A stretch of 11,772 bases of DNA from contig BTQZ01000064.1 in the NCBI GenBank assembly GCA_036986135.1, positions 1-11,772 on the forward strand, in the 5' to 3' direction. Positions within the stretch are counted from its first letter, which is position 1. Every line of letters begins with the position of its first letter. The position numbers were made by a program, and so were the translations under genes. Below the pieces are notes generated by a model. The model saw only the letters and a program-made list of their open reading frames with translations, was not told the origin of the DNA and made no database searches. Below are positions 5,784 through 11,772 of this stretch, in pieces. The DNA comes from JADFRG01 sp036986135. GTDB taxonomy: Bacteria > Chloroflexota > Anaerolineae > Anaerolineales > E44-bin32.

Positions 5784-6983
5784 TTAGCGCCTTGTGAGGA
5801 TGCCTATTCCGATCGCGGCCAGGGCGGCCAGCGCCAGCAAGCCAATCCCGGCTTGAACCACGGTCTTAGGCTCCATCCCCGGCATGACGACTTTTCCATC
5901 GCCGTAGGATTCGAAAAGCTGCCCCCATTCCGTATCAAGTGCCGCCCGCACGCGGCCACGCCCCACGAATGGGTACCAATAGACATTGTGATAGAAGTTG
6001 CTGGCGAAGTAAGCCCATGGGACCAGAGGCGATTGCAGTAATGGCTTTTCAAGCGGCTTCAGCGGACCGTGGTAGATCGCCTTCTGTCCCCGACTTGCGA
6101 AGGTGTCCTCCTGGCGAAAATTCCAAGGCTCTTCGGCCTCGATATCGTGGCCCACGATCTCGATCTGGCTGGGGTCACCAACTCCCAGTCCAAGCTCATG
6201 CGCCCGGCGAATGAATCGGATCTGCATAGGATCAAAGCCCTGGAGCCGAGCAGATACTGCGTCGATGGCGACCTGATCCGCCGAGGCCAAAAGAATGTCT
6301 TTCTGGTGCCAGCGCATGGCCCGTGGCCCCGGCCCGTCACCCGCGAAGGTTCCGTCCATGAGGGCAAACAAGCCGGGGTGGATTTCCTGTTGGATCATCA
6401 GCAGGTCGACCAGCGTGTCGTGGATGACGGCGTGCGTCCAGTGCCGATTGCGGTGAAGCAGTCCGCCAAAGGCGTTCTTCATTGCGCCGGTAATGGTCGT
6501 GAAAACGTGGGTCTTGACCGTAGGCAGATGGATCATATTGAGGCCAACCAGCGCCTTGGGTATAAACACCCCATCCGGGTATACCTTGTCAAGCACAAGC
6601 AGCGGTTTGCTGGGCTTGTACTCGAACCATTCAAAGTCTTCCTCATATAAATATATGCATGGGATCTCGTACTTATCCGTTATGAAGCGGTGCTTGTTGT
6701 TGAACTCGCCCACTGCGGTATCCACGACCACCGTGTCGTTGTGCACTCCCACCAGATCGGTATAGCCAGCTTCTTGGAGCGCCAGGATTGCTCCCTCAAT
6801 CTGCCAGGGGGTTGAAGAGCACGCCGGATACCACGTCTGCCAGGAGATGTTGATCTTCAAGCCGGTGGTCGCGTCTCTTGGGAGGGCGGAATTAAATCCA
6901 CCCAGATGCATCACCTGCCGCACATCTTCGAGAATGGAGGTCGGGGAGGTCTTGACCACCGCAACTTTGCCAGTCTTGCTCAT
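5784..6983 (-). CDS. DUF362 domain protein with a C-terminal membrane anchor
   Basis: This 399-residue protein belongs to the DUF362 family, whose biochemical function is unsettled. Diagnostic motifs are VKTH (156-159) followed by TGAMKNAFGGLLHRN (165-179), and LMDGTFAGDGPGP (208-220), in the family's usual order. Unlike many DUF362 proteins it has no 4Fe-4S ferredoxin segment: only Cys55 and Cys109 are present. Residues 375-396 form one hydrophobic helix (VVQAGIGLLALAALAAIGIGIL) followed by TRR, so I infer a tail anchor with the body on the cytoplasmic side. There is no signal peptide. The ATG at 6983 lacks a Shine-Dalgarno sequence and a -10-like TAGAAT lies 8 bases upstream, which suggests a leaderless mRNA. 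It is divergent from two small membrane-protein genes, which may hint at a shared membrane role. Confidence 0.9.
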   Translation of the reverse strand: MSKTGKVAVVKTSPTSILEDVRQVMHLGGFNSALPRDATTGLKINISWQTWYPACSSTPWQIEGAILALQEAGYTDLVGVHNDTVVVDTAVGEFNNKHRFITDKYEIPCIYLYEEDFEWFEYKPSKPLLVLDKVYPDGVFIPKALVGLNMIHLPTVKTHVFTTITGAMKNAFGGLLHRNRHWTHAVIHDTLVDLLMIQQEIHPGLFALMDGTFAGDGPGPRAMRWHQKDILLASADQVAIDAVSARLQGFDPMQIRFIRRAHELGLGVGDPSQIEIVGHDIEAEEPWNFRQEDTFASRGQKAIYHGPLKPLEKPLLQSPLVPWAYFASNFYHNVYWYPFVGRGRVRAALDTEWGQLFESYGDGKVVMPGMEPKTVVQAGIGLLALAALAAIGIGILTRR

Positions 6984-6991
6984 CGCGAGAC

Positions 6992-6997
6992 ATTCTA
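6992..6997 (-). promoter_or_regulatory. -10-like box directly before the DUF362 start
   Basis: Minus-strand TAGAAT (6997-6992) differs from TATAAT at one position. It would place the transcription start at about 6985-6983, on the start codon. A weak -35 match, TTCCCC, lies 17 bases further upstream. Confidence 0.4.
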
Positions 6998-7075
6998 AAC
7001 CAGCGCCGCGCGTGGGGAAAGTAGGAAGCAGGTCTATTTCCAGAATGTCAAATTTCAGGACTGCATATACCCCCG

Positions 7076-7084
7076 TGCTAAAAT
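7076..7084 (+). promoter_or_regulatory. Extended -10 promoter directly before the small membrane-protein genes
   Basis: TGCTAAAAT (7076-7084) matches TGn plus a -10 box with one mismatch. The start would be near 7091, about 3 bases before the ATG at 7094. No Shine-Dalgarno sequence precedes that ATG, so the mRNA is probably leaderless. No good -35 box is seen. Confidence 0.5.
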
Positions 7085-7093
7085 AGCCGCGCG

Positions 7094-7537
7094 ATGGATC
7101 CTTTCGATCTGAAGAAGCGGTATCCGATCACCGGCGAAGATGTCAAGGCAGCCTGGAGACATCAGGTGCGATGGCAGATCTACTTTCCGCTCGGATTGGG
7201 GCTTTTGGTCCTCGGGCTGCTCATTGGGCTGCTGTGGCTGTCACAGTCCGGTGATGCCAGCGTGTGGGCAGACATTACGCTGGTGCTGCTTTTTGCGCTG
7301 GCGATCATCTTCGGCTTCGTGGGATTGGTCGTTATCGTGATGGGTGTGATCGGAGTGATCTACCTGACGCGGGTGATCCCACCTCCATTCGATCGAACGC
7401 GAAAGGCCGCATTCGATGCGCAGGCTACTGTTTCACGTGCGAGTATGGCAGCTACGAAACCGGTTATCGTTCCGCGGGCAGCCACCTATGCGCTGATTAC
7501 CGGCCTTCGTTATCTAGCCGGCATCTTTAAGGGATAG
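7094..7537 (+). CDS. Small membrane protein, two predicted helices, function unknown
   Basis: I do not recognise this 147-residue protein as a named family. The N-terminal 28 residues are polar and charged (MDPFDLKKRYPITGEDVKAA). A first membrane helix covers about 29-49, and a long, very hydrophobic stretch at 61-91 is a second helix. The C-terminal 55 residues are basic and hydrophilic (VIPPPFDRTRKAAFDAQATV onward) and end with a mildly hydrophobic segment at 130-145. With two helices both ends probably lie in the cytoplasm. There are no cysteines and no catalytic motif. The ATG at 7094 is the first start and follows an extended -10 box by 10 bases. It is followed after 5 bases by another small membrane-protein gene, so the two are almost certainly one transcript and may act together. 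Confidence 0.82.
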   Translation: MDPFDLKKRYPITGEDVKAAWRHQVRWQIYFPLGLGLLVLGLLIGLLWLSQSGDASVWADITLVLLFALAIIFGFVGLVVIVMGVIGVIYLTRVIPPPFDRTRKAAFDAQATVSRASMAATKPVIVPRAATYALITGLRYLAGIFKG

Positions 7538-7542
7538 AAAAC

Positions 7543-7773
7543 ATGAATTCCAACTGGAAAGCAAAGGCTCTCATCATCGGAGGGCTTGTCGGTGCCCTCA
7601 CCGGACTCGGCGCTACCTACATCATGGTCCAGCGCTCAGAGGATCCTCCGGAGATGGGCGCAACCGACGGTATCAAGCTGGGTCTCCTGTTACTGGGCCT
7701 CGTGCGCCAAGTGGGGGATCTCGGAAGCCAAAAGGAAATCGAGTTGGAGGACAAGCGGTCGTCGGGGGGATAG
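7543..7773 (+). CDS. Small single-pass membrane protein, function unknown
   Basis: This is a 76-residue protein. After a short basic N-terminus (MNSNWKAKAL) a glycine-rich hydrophobic helix covers about 8-29 (LIIGGLVGALTGLGATYIMV). A second, moderately hydrophobic segment at 43-57 (GIKLGLLLLGLVRQV) looks more like an amphipathic or surface helix. The tail is charged (EIELEDKRSSGG). It starts 5 bases after the preceding gene, with AAGGGA at 7529-7534 as ribosome binding site 8 bases upstream, so it is co-expressed with it. No enzymatic motif is visible. The clean ribosome binding site and tight spacing argue that it is a real gene. Confidence 0.8.
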   Translation: MNSNWKAKALIIGGLVGALTGLGATYIMVQRSEDPPEMGATDGIKLGLLLLGLVRQVGDLGSQKEIELEDKRSSGG

Positions 7774-7796
7774 GGACCATCCTGAGGGGGATCGGA

Positions 7797-7836
7797 GGTT
7801 CGTGCGCGGGCTCGAACCTGCGCCTCGCCCGCTTTT
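7797..7836 (+). promoter_or_regulatory. Three mutually exclusive hairpins, one followed by a T tract
   Basis: Three stems compete for the same bases: GGTTCG (7797-7802) with CGAACC (7813-7818); GCGCGGG (7804-7810) with CCTGCGC (7817-7823); and GCGGGC (7806-7811) with GCCCGC (7827-7832), followed by TTTT (7833-7836). This is the arrangement of a terminator/antiterminator switch, but it may be a by-product of GC-rich repeats. Confidence 0.35.
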
Positions 7837-7857
7837 GAAACCGTGGATTCAGAGGGC

Positions 7858-7893
7858 CCGCCCTGGTGGAGCTCACCAGGGCGGTTTCATTTC
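7858..7893 (+). terminator. Rho-independent terminator after the small membrane-protein genes
   Basis: CCGCCCTGGTG (7858-7868) and CACCAGGGCGG (7874-7884) form a perfect 11-bp stem with a 5-base loop, followed by TTTCATTTC. It ends 12 bases before the CapA-like gene, so that gene is fed either by read-through or by a promoter I cannot see. Confidence 0.8.
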
Positions 7894-7905
7894 GGCGTCG
7901 AGCGA

Positions 7906-9537
7906 ATGAGGGTAGAAGTCAAGCTAATCTCTGCGGCGTGGATCACCCTGCTGCTCCTTGCAGGCTGCTCAGGTGCGCCGCAGACGCAATCGCCTGCCGT
8001 AGAGCTACCGACCGCAACCCAATTGCCAACCCCTGCGCCCAAGCTGACGCCCACCCCGGCGACGGTACGGTTGTGGGCTTCTCCAGCCCTGCCAGCCGCC
8101 CTCCTTGAGCCCGCACGCCTGGTTACTCAATTGCGCGAACTACCAATCGAGTGGGTCGAGGACCCAGCATTGGCGGAGGTTCGAATCGGGCCGGATCCGG
8201 ACCGGACGCTCGCGCGCTGGATCTACGCCGTTGTGGCTCCCTTCCCGACTATCGAGGATCAGGTATCCCTTCAAGAGCTGCGTCGCGCCTGGACCGGTTC
8301 CGACGATGAACCCACAGTTTATGTCTCTGACCCAGTGCGAAATGAAATGACGCCGTTGCTGGGAATTGAATCTGAGGTACGGGTCAATCCCGAAGACGAG
8401 CTTCTGGATCGAGTGTGGGAGGCGCGGAATGGTTACGCCATTATCCCATTCGAGAGGCTCGAGCCGCGGTGGAAAGTGATGAGACTGAACGACCGCTCGC
8501 CACTGGACTGGAACTTCGATGCGCGGAGCTATCCGCTGGCCATGAGCTTCGGCTTAAGCGGCGATCCAGAGATCATGGATCTGCTGGAACCGTTGCTCGA
8601 CTGGCCCCAAACGAATCGAGATCCCAGCAAGCTAACTACCGTTCTGATGACAGGGGTTTCAGCCCTCGTCCGGGCGACGGCCTGGAGGATGGATCGCTAT
8701 GGGGCCGATTATCCGGGGCTGCAGATTGCAGATGTTATGCAGCAGGCGGATATCACCCACATAAGCCACGAATCGGCCTTCAGCGAAGATTGCCCGCCTC
8801 CGGATCCGATTCAAACCAGCCTGCGGTTCTGTTCTGCGCCCCGGCACCTGCCCCTATTTGAAGGCCTGGGTGTGGATCTGATTGAACTTTCCGGCAATCA
8901 CCTGGCCGATTGGGGAACGGAGGCCTTGCTATACACGCTGGACTTATACGATCAGCGTGGATTCGAGACCTTCGCCGGCGGCCGAGACCTGGCGGAAGCG
9001 CGCCTGCCAGTGATCGTCGAGCACAACGGCAACCGATTGGCGTTCCTCGGCTGCAACGCGGACGGACCGGCCTACGCATGGGTCAAAAAAGACCGTCCGG
9101 GGGCGTTGTCCTGCAATGACGAAGGGCTAATGGAGCGTGTGACCCAGCTGGCGGATGAGGGCTACTCCGTGATCTTCACCTTCCAGTGGCGGGAATCCTC
9201 GAGCCCAAGACCCTTGCCCGATCAAGTGGAGGCTTTCCGGGATGCAGTCGAGGCCGGCGCGATCATCGTAAACGGCAGCCAGGCCCATCGACCACAATCG
9301 ATGGAGTTCTATTCGGACGGCTTGATCCACTACGGACTGGGGAATTTGTTCTTCGATCAGATGCAGGAGCTGCCGCTGCGACAGGAGTTTCTGGATCGGC
9401 ACACATTCTACGACGGGCGTTACATCAGCACCGAGCTGTTCACCGCCATGCTGGAGGATTTCGCACAGCCGCGCCTGATGACGGATGCGGAACGTCAGGC
9501 TCTGTTAGGAGAAATCTTCGCGGCTAGTGGATGGTGA
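7906..9537 (+). CDS. Lipoprotein with CapA-like (PGA_cap) metallophosphatase-type domain
   Basis: This 543-residue protein begins with a lipoprotein signal: a hydrophobic core and the lipobox LLAGC with Cys21 as the lipid-attached residue. A Pro/Thr linker follows (28-52). Residues about 53-235 resemble a worn type 2 periplasmic binding domain: RWIYAVVAPFPTIEDQVSLQELRRAWTG recalls PstS-like proteins. Residues about 243-490 match the CapA/PGA_cap fold: ELSGNHLADWG (327-337), VNGSQAHRPQ (455-464) and YGLGNLFFDQ (476-485). Several positions differ from typical CapA: GD is replaced by GV (250-251), the His of HWG by Gln427, and the first His of SHPH by Gln459. It is therefore either a subfamily with altered metal binding or an inactive relative. 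I chose the ATG at 7906 because the open GTG at 7843 would place the terminator inside the gene. Extracytoplasmic, membrane-anchored; substrate unknown. Confidence 0.87.
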   Translation: MRVEVKLISAAWITLLLLAGCSGAPQTQSPAVELPTATQLPTPAPKLTPTPATVRLWASPALPAALLEPARLVTQLRELPIEWVEDPALAEVRIGPDPDRTLARWIYAVVAPFPTIEDQVSLQELRRAWTGSDDEPTVYVSDPVRNEMTPLLGIESEVRVNPEDELLDRVWEARNGYAIIPFERLEPRWKVMRLNDRSPLDWNFDARSYPLAMSFGLSGDPEIMDLLEPLLDWPQTNRDPSKLTTVLMTGVSALVRATAWRMDRYGADYPGLQIADVMQQADITHISHESAFSEDCPPPDPIQTSLRFCSAPRHLPLFEGLGVDLIELSGNHLADWGTEALLYTLDLYDQRGFETFAGGRDLAEARLPVIVEHNGNRLAFLGCNADGPAYAWVKKDRPGALSCNDEGLMERVTQLADEGYSVIFTFQWRESSSPRPLPDQVEAFRDAVEAGAIIVNGSQAHRPQSMEFYSDGLIHYGLGNLFFDQMQELPLRQEFLDRHTFYDGRYISTELFTAMLEDFAQPRLMTDAERQALLGEIFAASGW

Positions 9538-9550
9538 GGAAATCGGGGGG

Positions 9551-11056
9551 TCAGTTGATCTCGACTTGCTCTCGTAGCTGCTTACGAATTTCTGTGAGTT
9601 TCTCTTCCGCAATAACCTCAATCCTCTGAAGCTCCACCTGCCAACTACCCGCTAGTTCCTGGTCTGCAAGCCCGTCCGCATTGACCTTAACGTTCAAACC
9701 CGCGGACTGAATAGCCGCCATTGCCAGGTACCCCGCGACTCCCGCATCGCCGAGTGCATTTGCGTTGCCGATGGCTGAAATCTCAGCCGCCAGTTCCAGT
9801 ACTTCCGCTGATTTCCTGGCGACTCTTAGGGGCACCTCGCCGGCATGAATTGTGGCCCGCTCGAGGGCCTCACCCCTGGCCGCCTTCTCCTCATCCGAGT
9901 CCTTGGGCATGCGCAGCGCCTCTATCACTTCGTCAAATGCCTGCGCGTCTTCGATGACTGCGGCCTCGAGGTCACCGCGCAGCTTATCCGCCTTCCGCAC
10001 GATCGCCTGCGCCTGGTCCTCGACTTCCGCATATTTCTTCTTGCCTACCGTCAGCCGTCCCACCATGGCTACCAGTGCCGCGGCCATGGCGCCAGCCTGC
10101 GCGGCCGCTGATCCGCCGCCTGGAGTCGGAGCGCCGTCTGAAAGGCGATCCAAGAAGGACTCCTGGGTCGCACCAACCAGATGATTTTCGATGAGCTGCT
10201 CTTGTTTCAGATCATCAAGTTGCAGGTACCAGGCGGCAGCGTCGACCAGGGCCGCTTGAGGCGTCAGGCCCACCAATTCGGAACTGTGCACGCCCACTCC
10301 GTAGCGACTTGCCTCGCTTCGGATCATTTCGACCACCCGGTGGATAGGTGTGCGCGTGAAATCTGTCAGGTTCATCGAAACCTGAGCCCGACCCTCTACC
10401 AACAGCCCAAGTGCCTTGACGTACCGCAGGCCGCCGCCAGAGTGGCGTACATGCTTTGCGATTTTCTTAGCCACCTCGACGTCGTCGGTGGTCAGGTACA
10501 CGTTGAAGGCGATAAGCGGCTTGCGAGCCCCGACCACCGTGGCTCCCGCGGGGCCAAGCTGCCTGGGGCCGAAATCCGGTGCTCGATCCGGGTCTTCTGC
10601 GATCGAGGCCTTGAGCCCTTCATACTGGCCGCGCCGGATGTTCGCCAAATTGACGCGATCGGGGCGAGTGGCGGCCGCCTCATACAAATAGACCGGGATC
10701 TCCAGCTCATGCGCCACTCGCTGGCCGAGTTCGCGCGCCAACTCTACGCATTCATCCATAGTGACCTCCCGAATCGGGACAAAGGGCACCACATCCGTGG
10801 CTCCGAGGCGTGGGTGTTCCCCCTCGTGGAGATCCAGATCGATCAGTTCGGCGGCCTTCGAGATGCCGGCATAGGCCGCCTCCACCGCAGGTTTCGGCGG
10901 CGCGATAAAGGTGATCACGGTACGGTTGTGATCTTCGTCGCTGTGCCGGTCTAGAAGCTGAACCCCCTCCACGGATTGAATGGAGGCCGCAATCGCATCC
11001 ACGATCTCTGGCCGGCGGCCCTCTGAGAAATTGGGTATGCACTCTACGAGCTTCAT
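9551..11056 (-). CDS. ftcD: Bifunctional glutamate formiminotransferase / formimidoyltetrahydrofolate cyclodeaminase
   Basis: This 501-residue protein joins two enzymes that link histidine breakdown to folate. Residues 1-298 are the formiminotransferase, which moves the formimino group from N-formiminoglutamate to tetrahydrofolate. It starts KLVECIPNFSEG and contains GEHPRLGATDVVPFVP, where His81 corresponds to the catalytic His82 of the mammalian enzyme. Residues about 300-498 are the cyclodeaminase, starting SFLDRLSDGAPTPGGGSAAA, which releases ammonia to give 5,10-methenyl-tetrahydrofolate. The fused order is the same as in animals; many bacteria carry the parts separately. Two ATGs sit side by side at 11059 and 11056. 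I prefer 11056 because AGG at 11065-11063 is then 6 bases away, not 3. No hut genes are in this window. It is convergent with the CapA-like gene, 13 bases apart, with no clear terminator between. Confidence 0.95.
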   Translation of the reverse strand: MKLVECIPNFSEGRRPEIVDAIAASIQSVEGVQLLDRHSDEDHNRTVITFIAPPKPAVEAAYAGISKAAELIDLDLHEGEHPRLGATDVVPFVPIREVTMDECVELARELGQRVAHELEIPVYLYEAAATRPDRVNLANIRRGQYEGLKASIAEDPDRAPDFGPRQLGPAGATVVGARKPLIAFNVYLTTDDVEVAKKIAKHVRHSGGGLRYVKALGLLVEGRAQVSMNLTDFTRTPIHRVVEMIRSEASRYGVGVHSSELVGLTPQAALVDAAAWYLQLDDLKQEQLIENHLVGATQESFLDRLSDGAPTPGGGSAAAQAGAMAAALVAMVGRLTVGKKKYAEVEDQAQAIVRKADKLRGDLEAAVIEDAQAFDEVIEALRMPKDSDEEKAARGEALERATIHAGEVPLRVARKSAEVLELAAEISAIGNANALGDAGVAGYLAMAAIQSAGLNVKVNADGLADQELAGSWQVELQRIEVIAEEKLTEIRKQLREQVEIN

Positions 11057-11083
11057 CATTCACCTGAGAAGTGGAGTCACAGG

Positions 11084-11089
11084 ATTATA
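11084..11089 (-). promoter_or_regulatory. -10 box of ftcD
   Basis: Minus-strand TATAAT (11089-11084) is a perfect -10 hexamer. The transcription start would be near 11077, leaving about 20 bases before the ATG at 11056, with the Shine-Dalgarno AGGTGA inside. The -35 region is poor (TCACGT at 18 bases), so activation by a regulator is possible. Confidence 0.55.
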
Positions 11090-11162
11090 GTCAGGGATTT
11101 GCCACAGACGTGAGGACTTAGAAGAATGAATCGACGTGGGAACCTGGAAGGAGTGGATGGTT

Positions 11163-11183
11163 TGCGCGCGATCGGGCCGCGCA
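11163..11183 (-). terminator. GC-rich hairpin after the Crp/Fnr gene
   Basis: TGCGCG (11163-11168) pairs with CGCGCA (11178-11183) around a 9-base loop, about 20 bases past the regulator's stop codon. There is no T tract, so a terminator role is only a guess. The rest of the 142-bp gap between 11060 and 11201 holds the ftcD promoter and nothing else I can identify. Confidence 0.3.
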
Positions 11184-11201
11184 CGGGGAACTACAACGTG
11201 G

Positions 11202-11772
11202 TCACGGTTGAGCTTGGATTTCCAGCCCGCCGGGATCGACGATCCGAATCCGTTTGCGTTCGATCTCTACCCAGCCATGGGACTTGAACTCATTCAGAGT
11301 CTGCGTGGCAGTTTCACGGTAGGTGCCCAGCATTTCCGCCAGGTCTTGGTGCGTGTAGCCCTCGATGGTGTCGCCGGAGTGACTCTCACTGGCCAAGTCT
11401 TGCAGGAGCGCGGCGAGACGGACGGGAATGCTCTTGAAGGCCAGGTCTTCGAGCTTGGCCTCGGTCTCTTGCAATCGGATCGCCATGTTTTCCAAGAAGC
11501 GCAGAGCCACCTGAGGCTTCTCCTCGATGATGCGCTCGACATCCATGCGGCTCATGACGCAAAGCGTGCACTCATCAATGGCCTCCGCGAATGTATTATG
11601 CATCCCCTGTCCGATGAGGGACATCTCACCGAATATGGAGCCCTTCTCCAAGATCGCAACTACCAGCTTCTTGCCTTCAGGGGAGAGACGATAAAGTTGA
11701 ACGCGGCCCTTCTTCAAAAGAAAGAGTACTTCCCCCGCCTCATCCGGCCCATAGAACACGCGGCCAGGCTCA
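11202..11772 (-). CDS. Crp/Fnr family transcriptional regulator, 5' end outside the window
   Basis: About 190 C-terminal residues are visible; the frame stays open to the window edge with EPGRVFYGPDEAGEVLFLL, so the start lies outside and the GTG at 11759 is internal. The cyclic-nucleotide-binding-type beta barrel is followed by the long dimer helix (ALRFLENMAIRLQETEAKLE). The winged helix-turn-helix is GYTHQDLAEMLGTYRETATQTLNEFKSHG, with the DNA-contacting RET conserved. In the phosphate-binding cassette FGEMSLIGQGMHNTFAEA, the Arg-Ser pair that binds cAMP in E. coli CRP is replaced by Asn-Thr, so cAMP is unlikely to be the ligand. The two visible cysteines (ECTLC) lie in the barrel, and not in the N-terminal Fnr iron-sulfur position, though that part is not visible. 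It lies upstream of ftcD on the same strand, with a 145-bp gap and a separate ftcD promoter. Confidence 0.9.
   Translation of the reverse strand, partial: EPGRVFYGPDEAGEVLFLLKKGRVQLYRLSPEGKKLVVAILEKGSIFGEMSLIGQGMHNTFAEAIDECTLCVMSRMDVERIIEEKPQVALRFLENMAIRLQETEAKLEDLAFKSIPVRLAALLQDLASESHSGDTIEGYTHQDLAEMLGTYRETATQTLNEFKSHGWVEIERKRIRIVDPGGLEIQAQP

Noticed and set aside
6069..6650. 193-codon open frame antisense to the DUF362 gene
   Set aside because: Shadow frame with no family resemblance; the DUF362 motifs on the minus strand are clear.
7797..7836. Possible tRNA remnant
   Set aside because: GGTTCG and CGAACC recall a T arm, but no acceptor stem, D arm or anticodon arm can be built around it.
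10181..10954. 257-codon open frame antisense to ftcD
   Set aside because: ftcD is unambiguous on the other strand; long antisense frames are common in GC-rich genes.

Overview
This window reads as an ordinary stretch of bacterial chromosome. The protein flavour suggests Chloroflexota, perhaps Anaerolineae: a class II LysRS, a RpoD-like sigma factor without region 1.1, a fused formiminotransferase-cyclodeaminase, a CapA-like lipoprotein and a tail-anchored DUF362 protein. This assignment comes from family resemblance, not from a search. I see no insertion sequence, phage gene, CRISPR array, rRNA or tRNA.

Layout. (1) 65-538 (-) encodes a Bcp/PrxQ peroxiredoxin; its 3' end is followed by a diverged second copy of the last 15 codons. 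It is divergent from greA (774-1241, +), which has a good promoter and a hairpin with a T tract in its leader. (2) A strong terminator separates greA from lysS (1320-2822, +). The stop codon of lysS overlaps that of a convergent two-gene unit. (3) That unit (-) is a P1/S58-type self-processing peptidase (3484-4443) followed by a PHP-domain phosphoesterase (2819-3487), joined by a GTGA overlap. (4) A RpoD-family sigma factor (4586-5617, -) has its own promoter. (5) A DUF362 protein with a C-terminal membrane helix (5784-6983, -) is divergent from two small membrane-protein genes (7094-7537 and 7543-7773, +). Both divergent starts sit right behind -10-like boxes and lack Shine-Dalgarno sequences, so both mRNAs may be leaderless. 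(6) A structured intergenic region with a strong terminator precedes a CapA-like lipoprotein (7906-9537, +). (7) It is convergent with ftcD (9551-11056, -). Last is a Crp/Fnr regulator (11202 to the window edge, -) whose 5' end is cut off.

Functionally the window mixes core information processing (GreA, LysRS, sigma factor), oxidative-stress defence (peroxiredoxin), one-carbon/histidine catabolism (FtcD), and peptide, phosphate and envelope functions of unknown substrate. No gene set here forms an obvious new pathway. The points most worth a second look are the greA leader hairpin, the divergent leaderless-type promoters, the two small membrane proteins, the competing hairpins at 7797-7836 and the unusual CapA-like lipoprotein.
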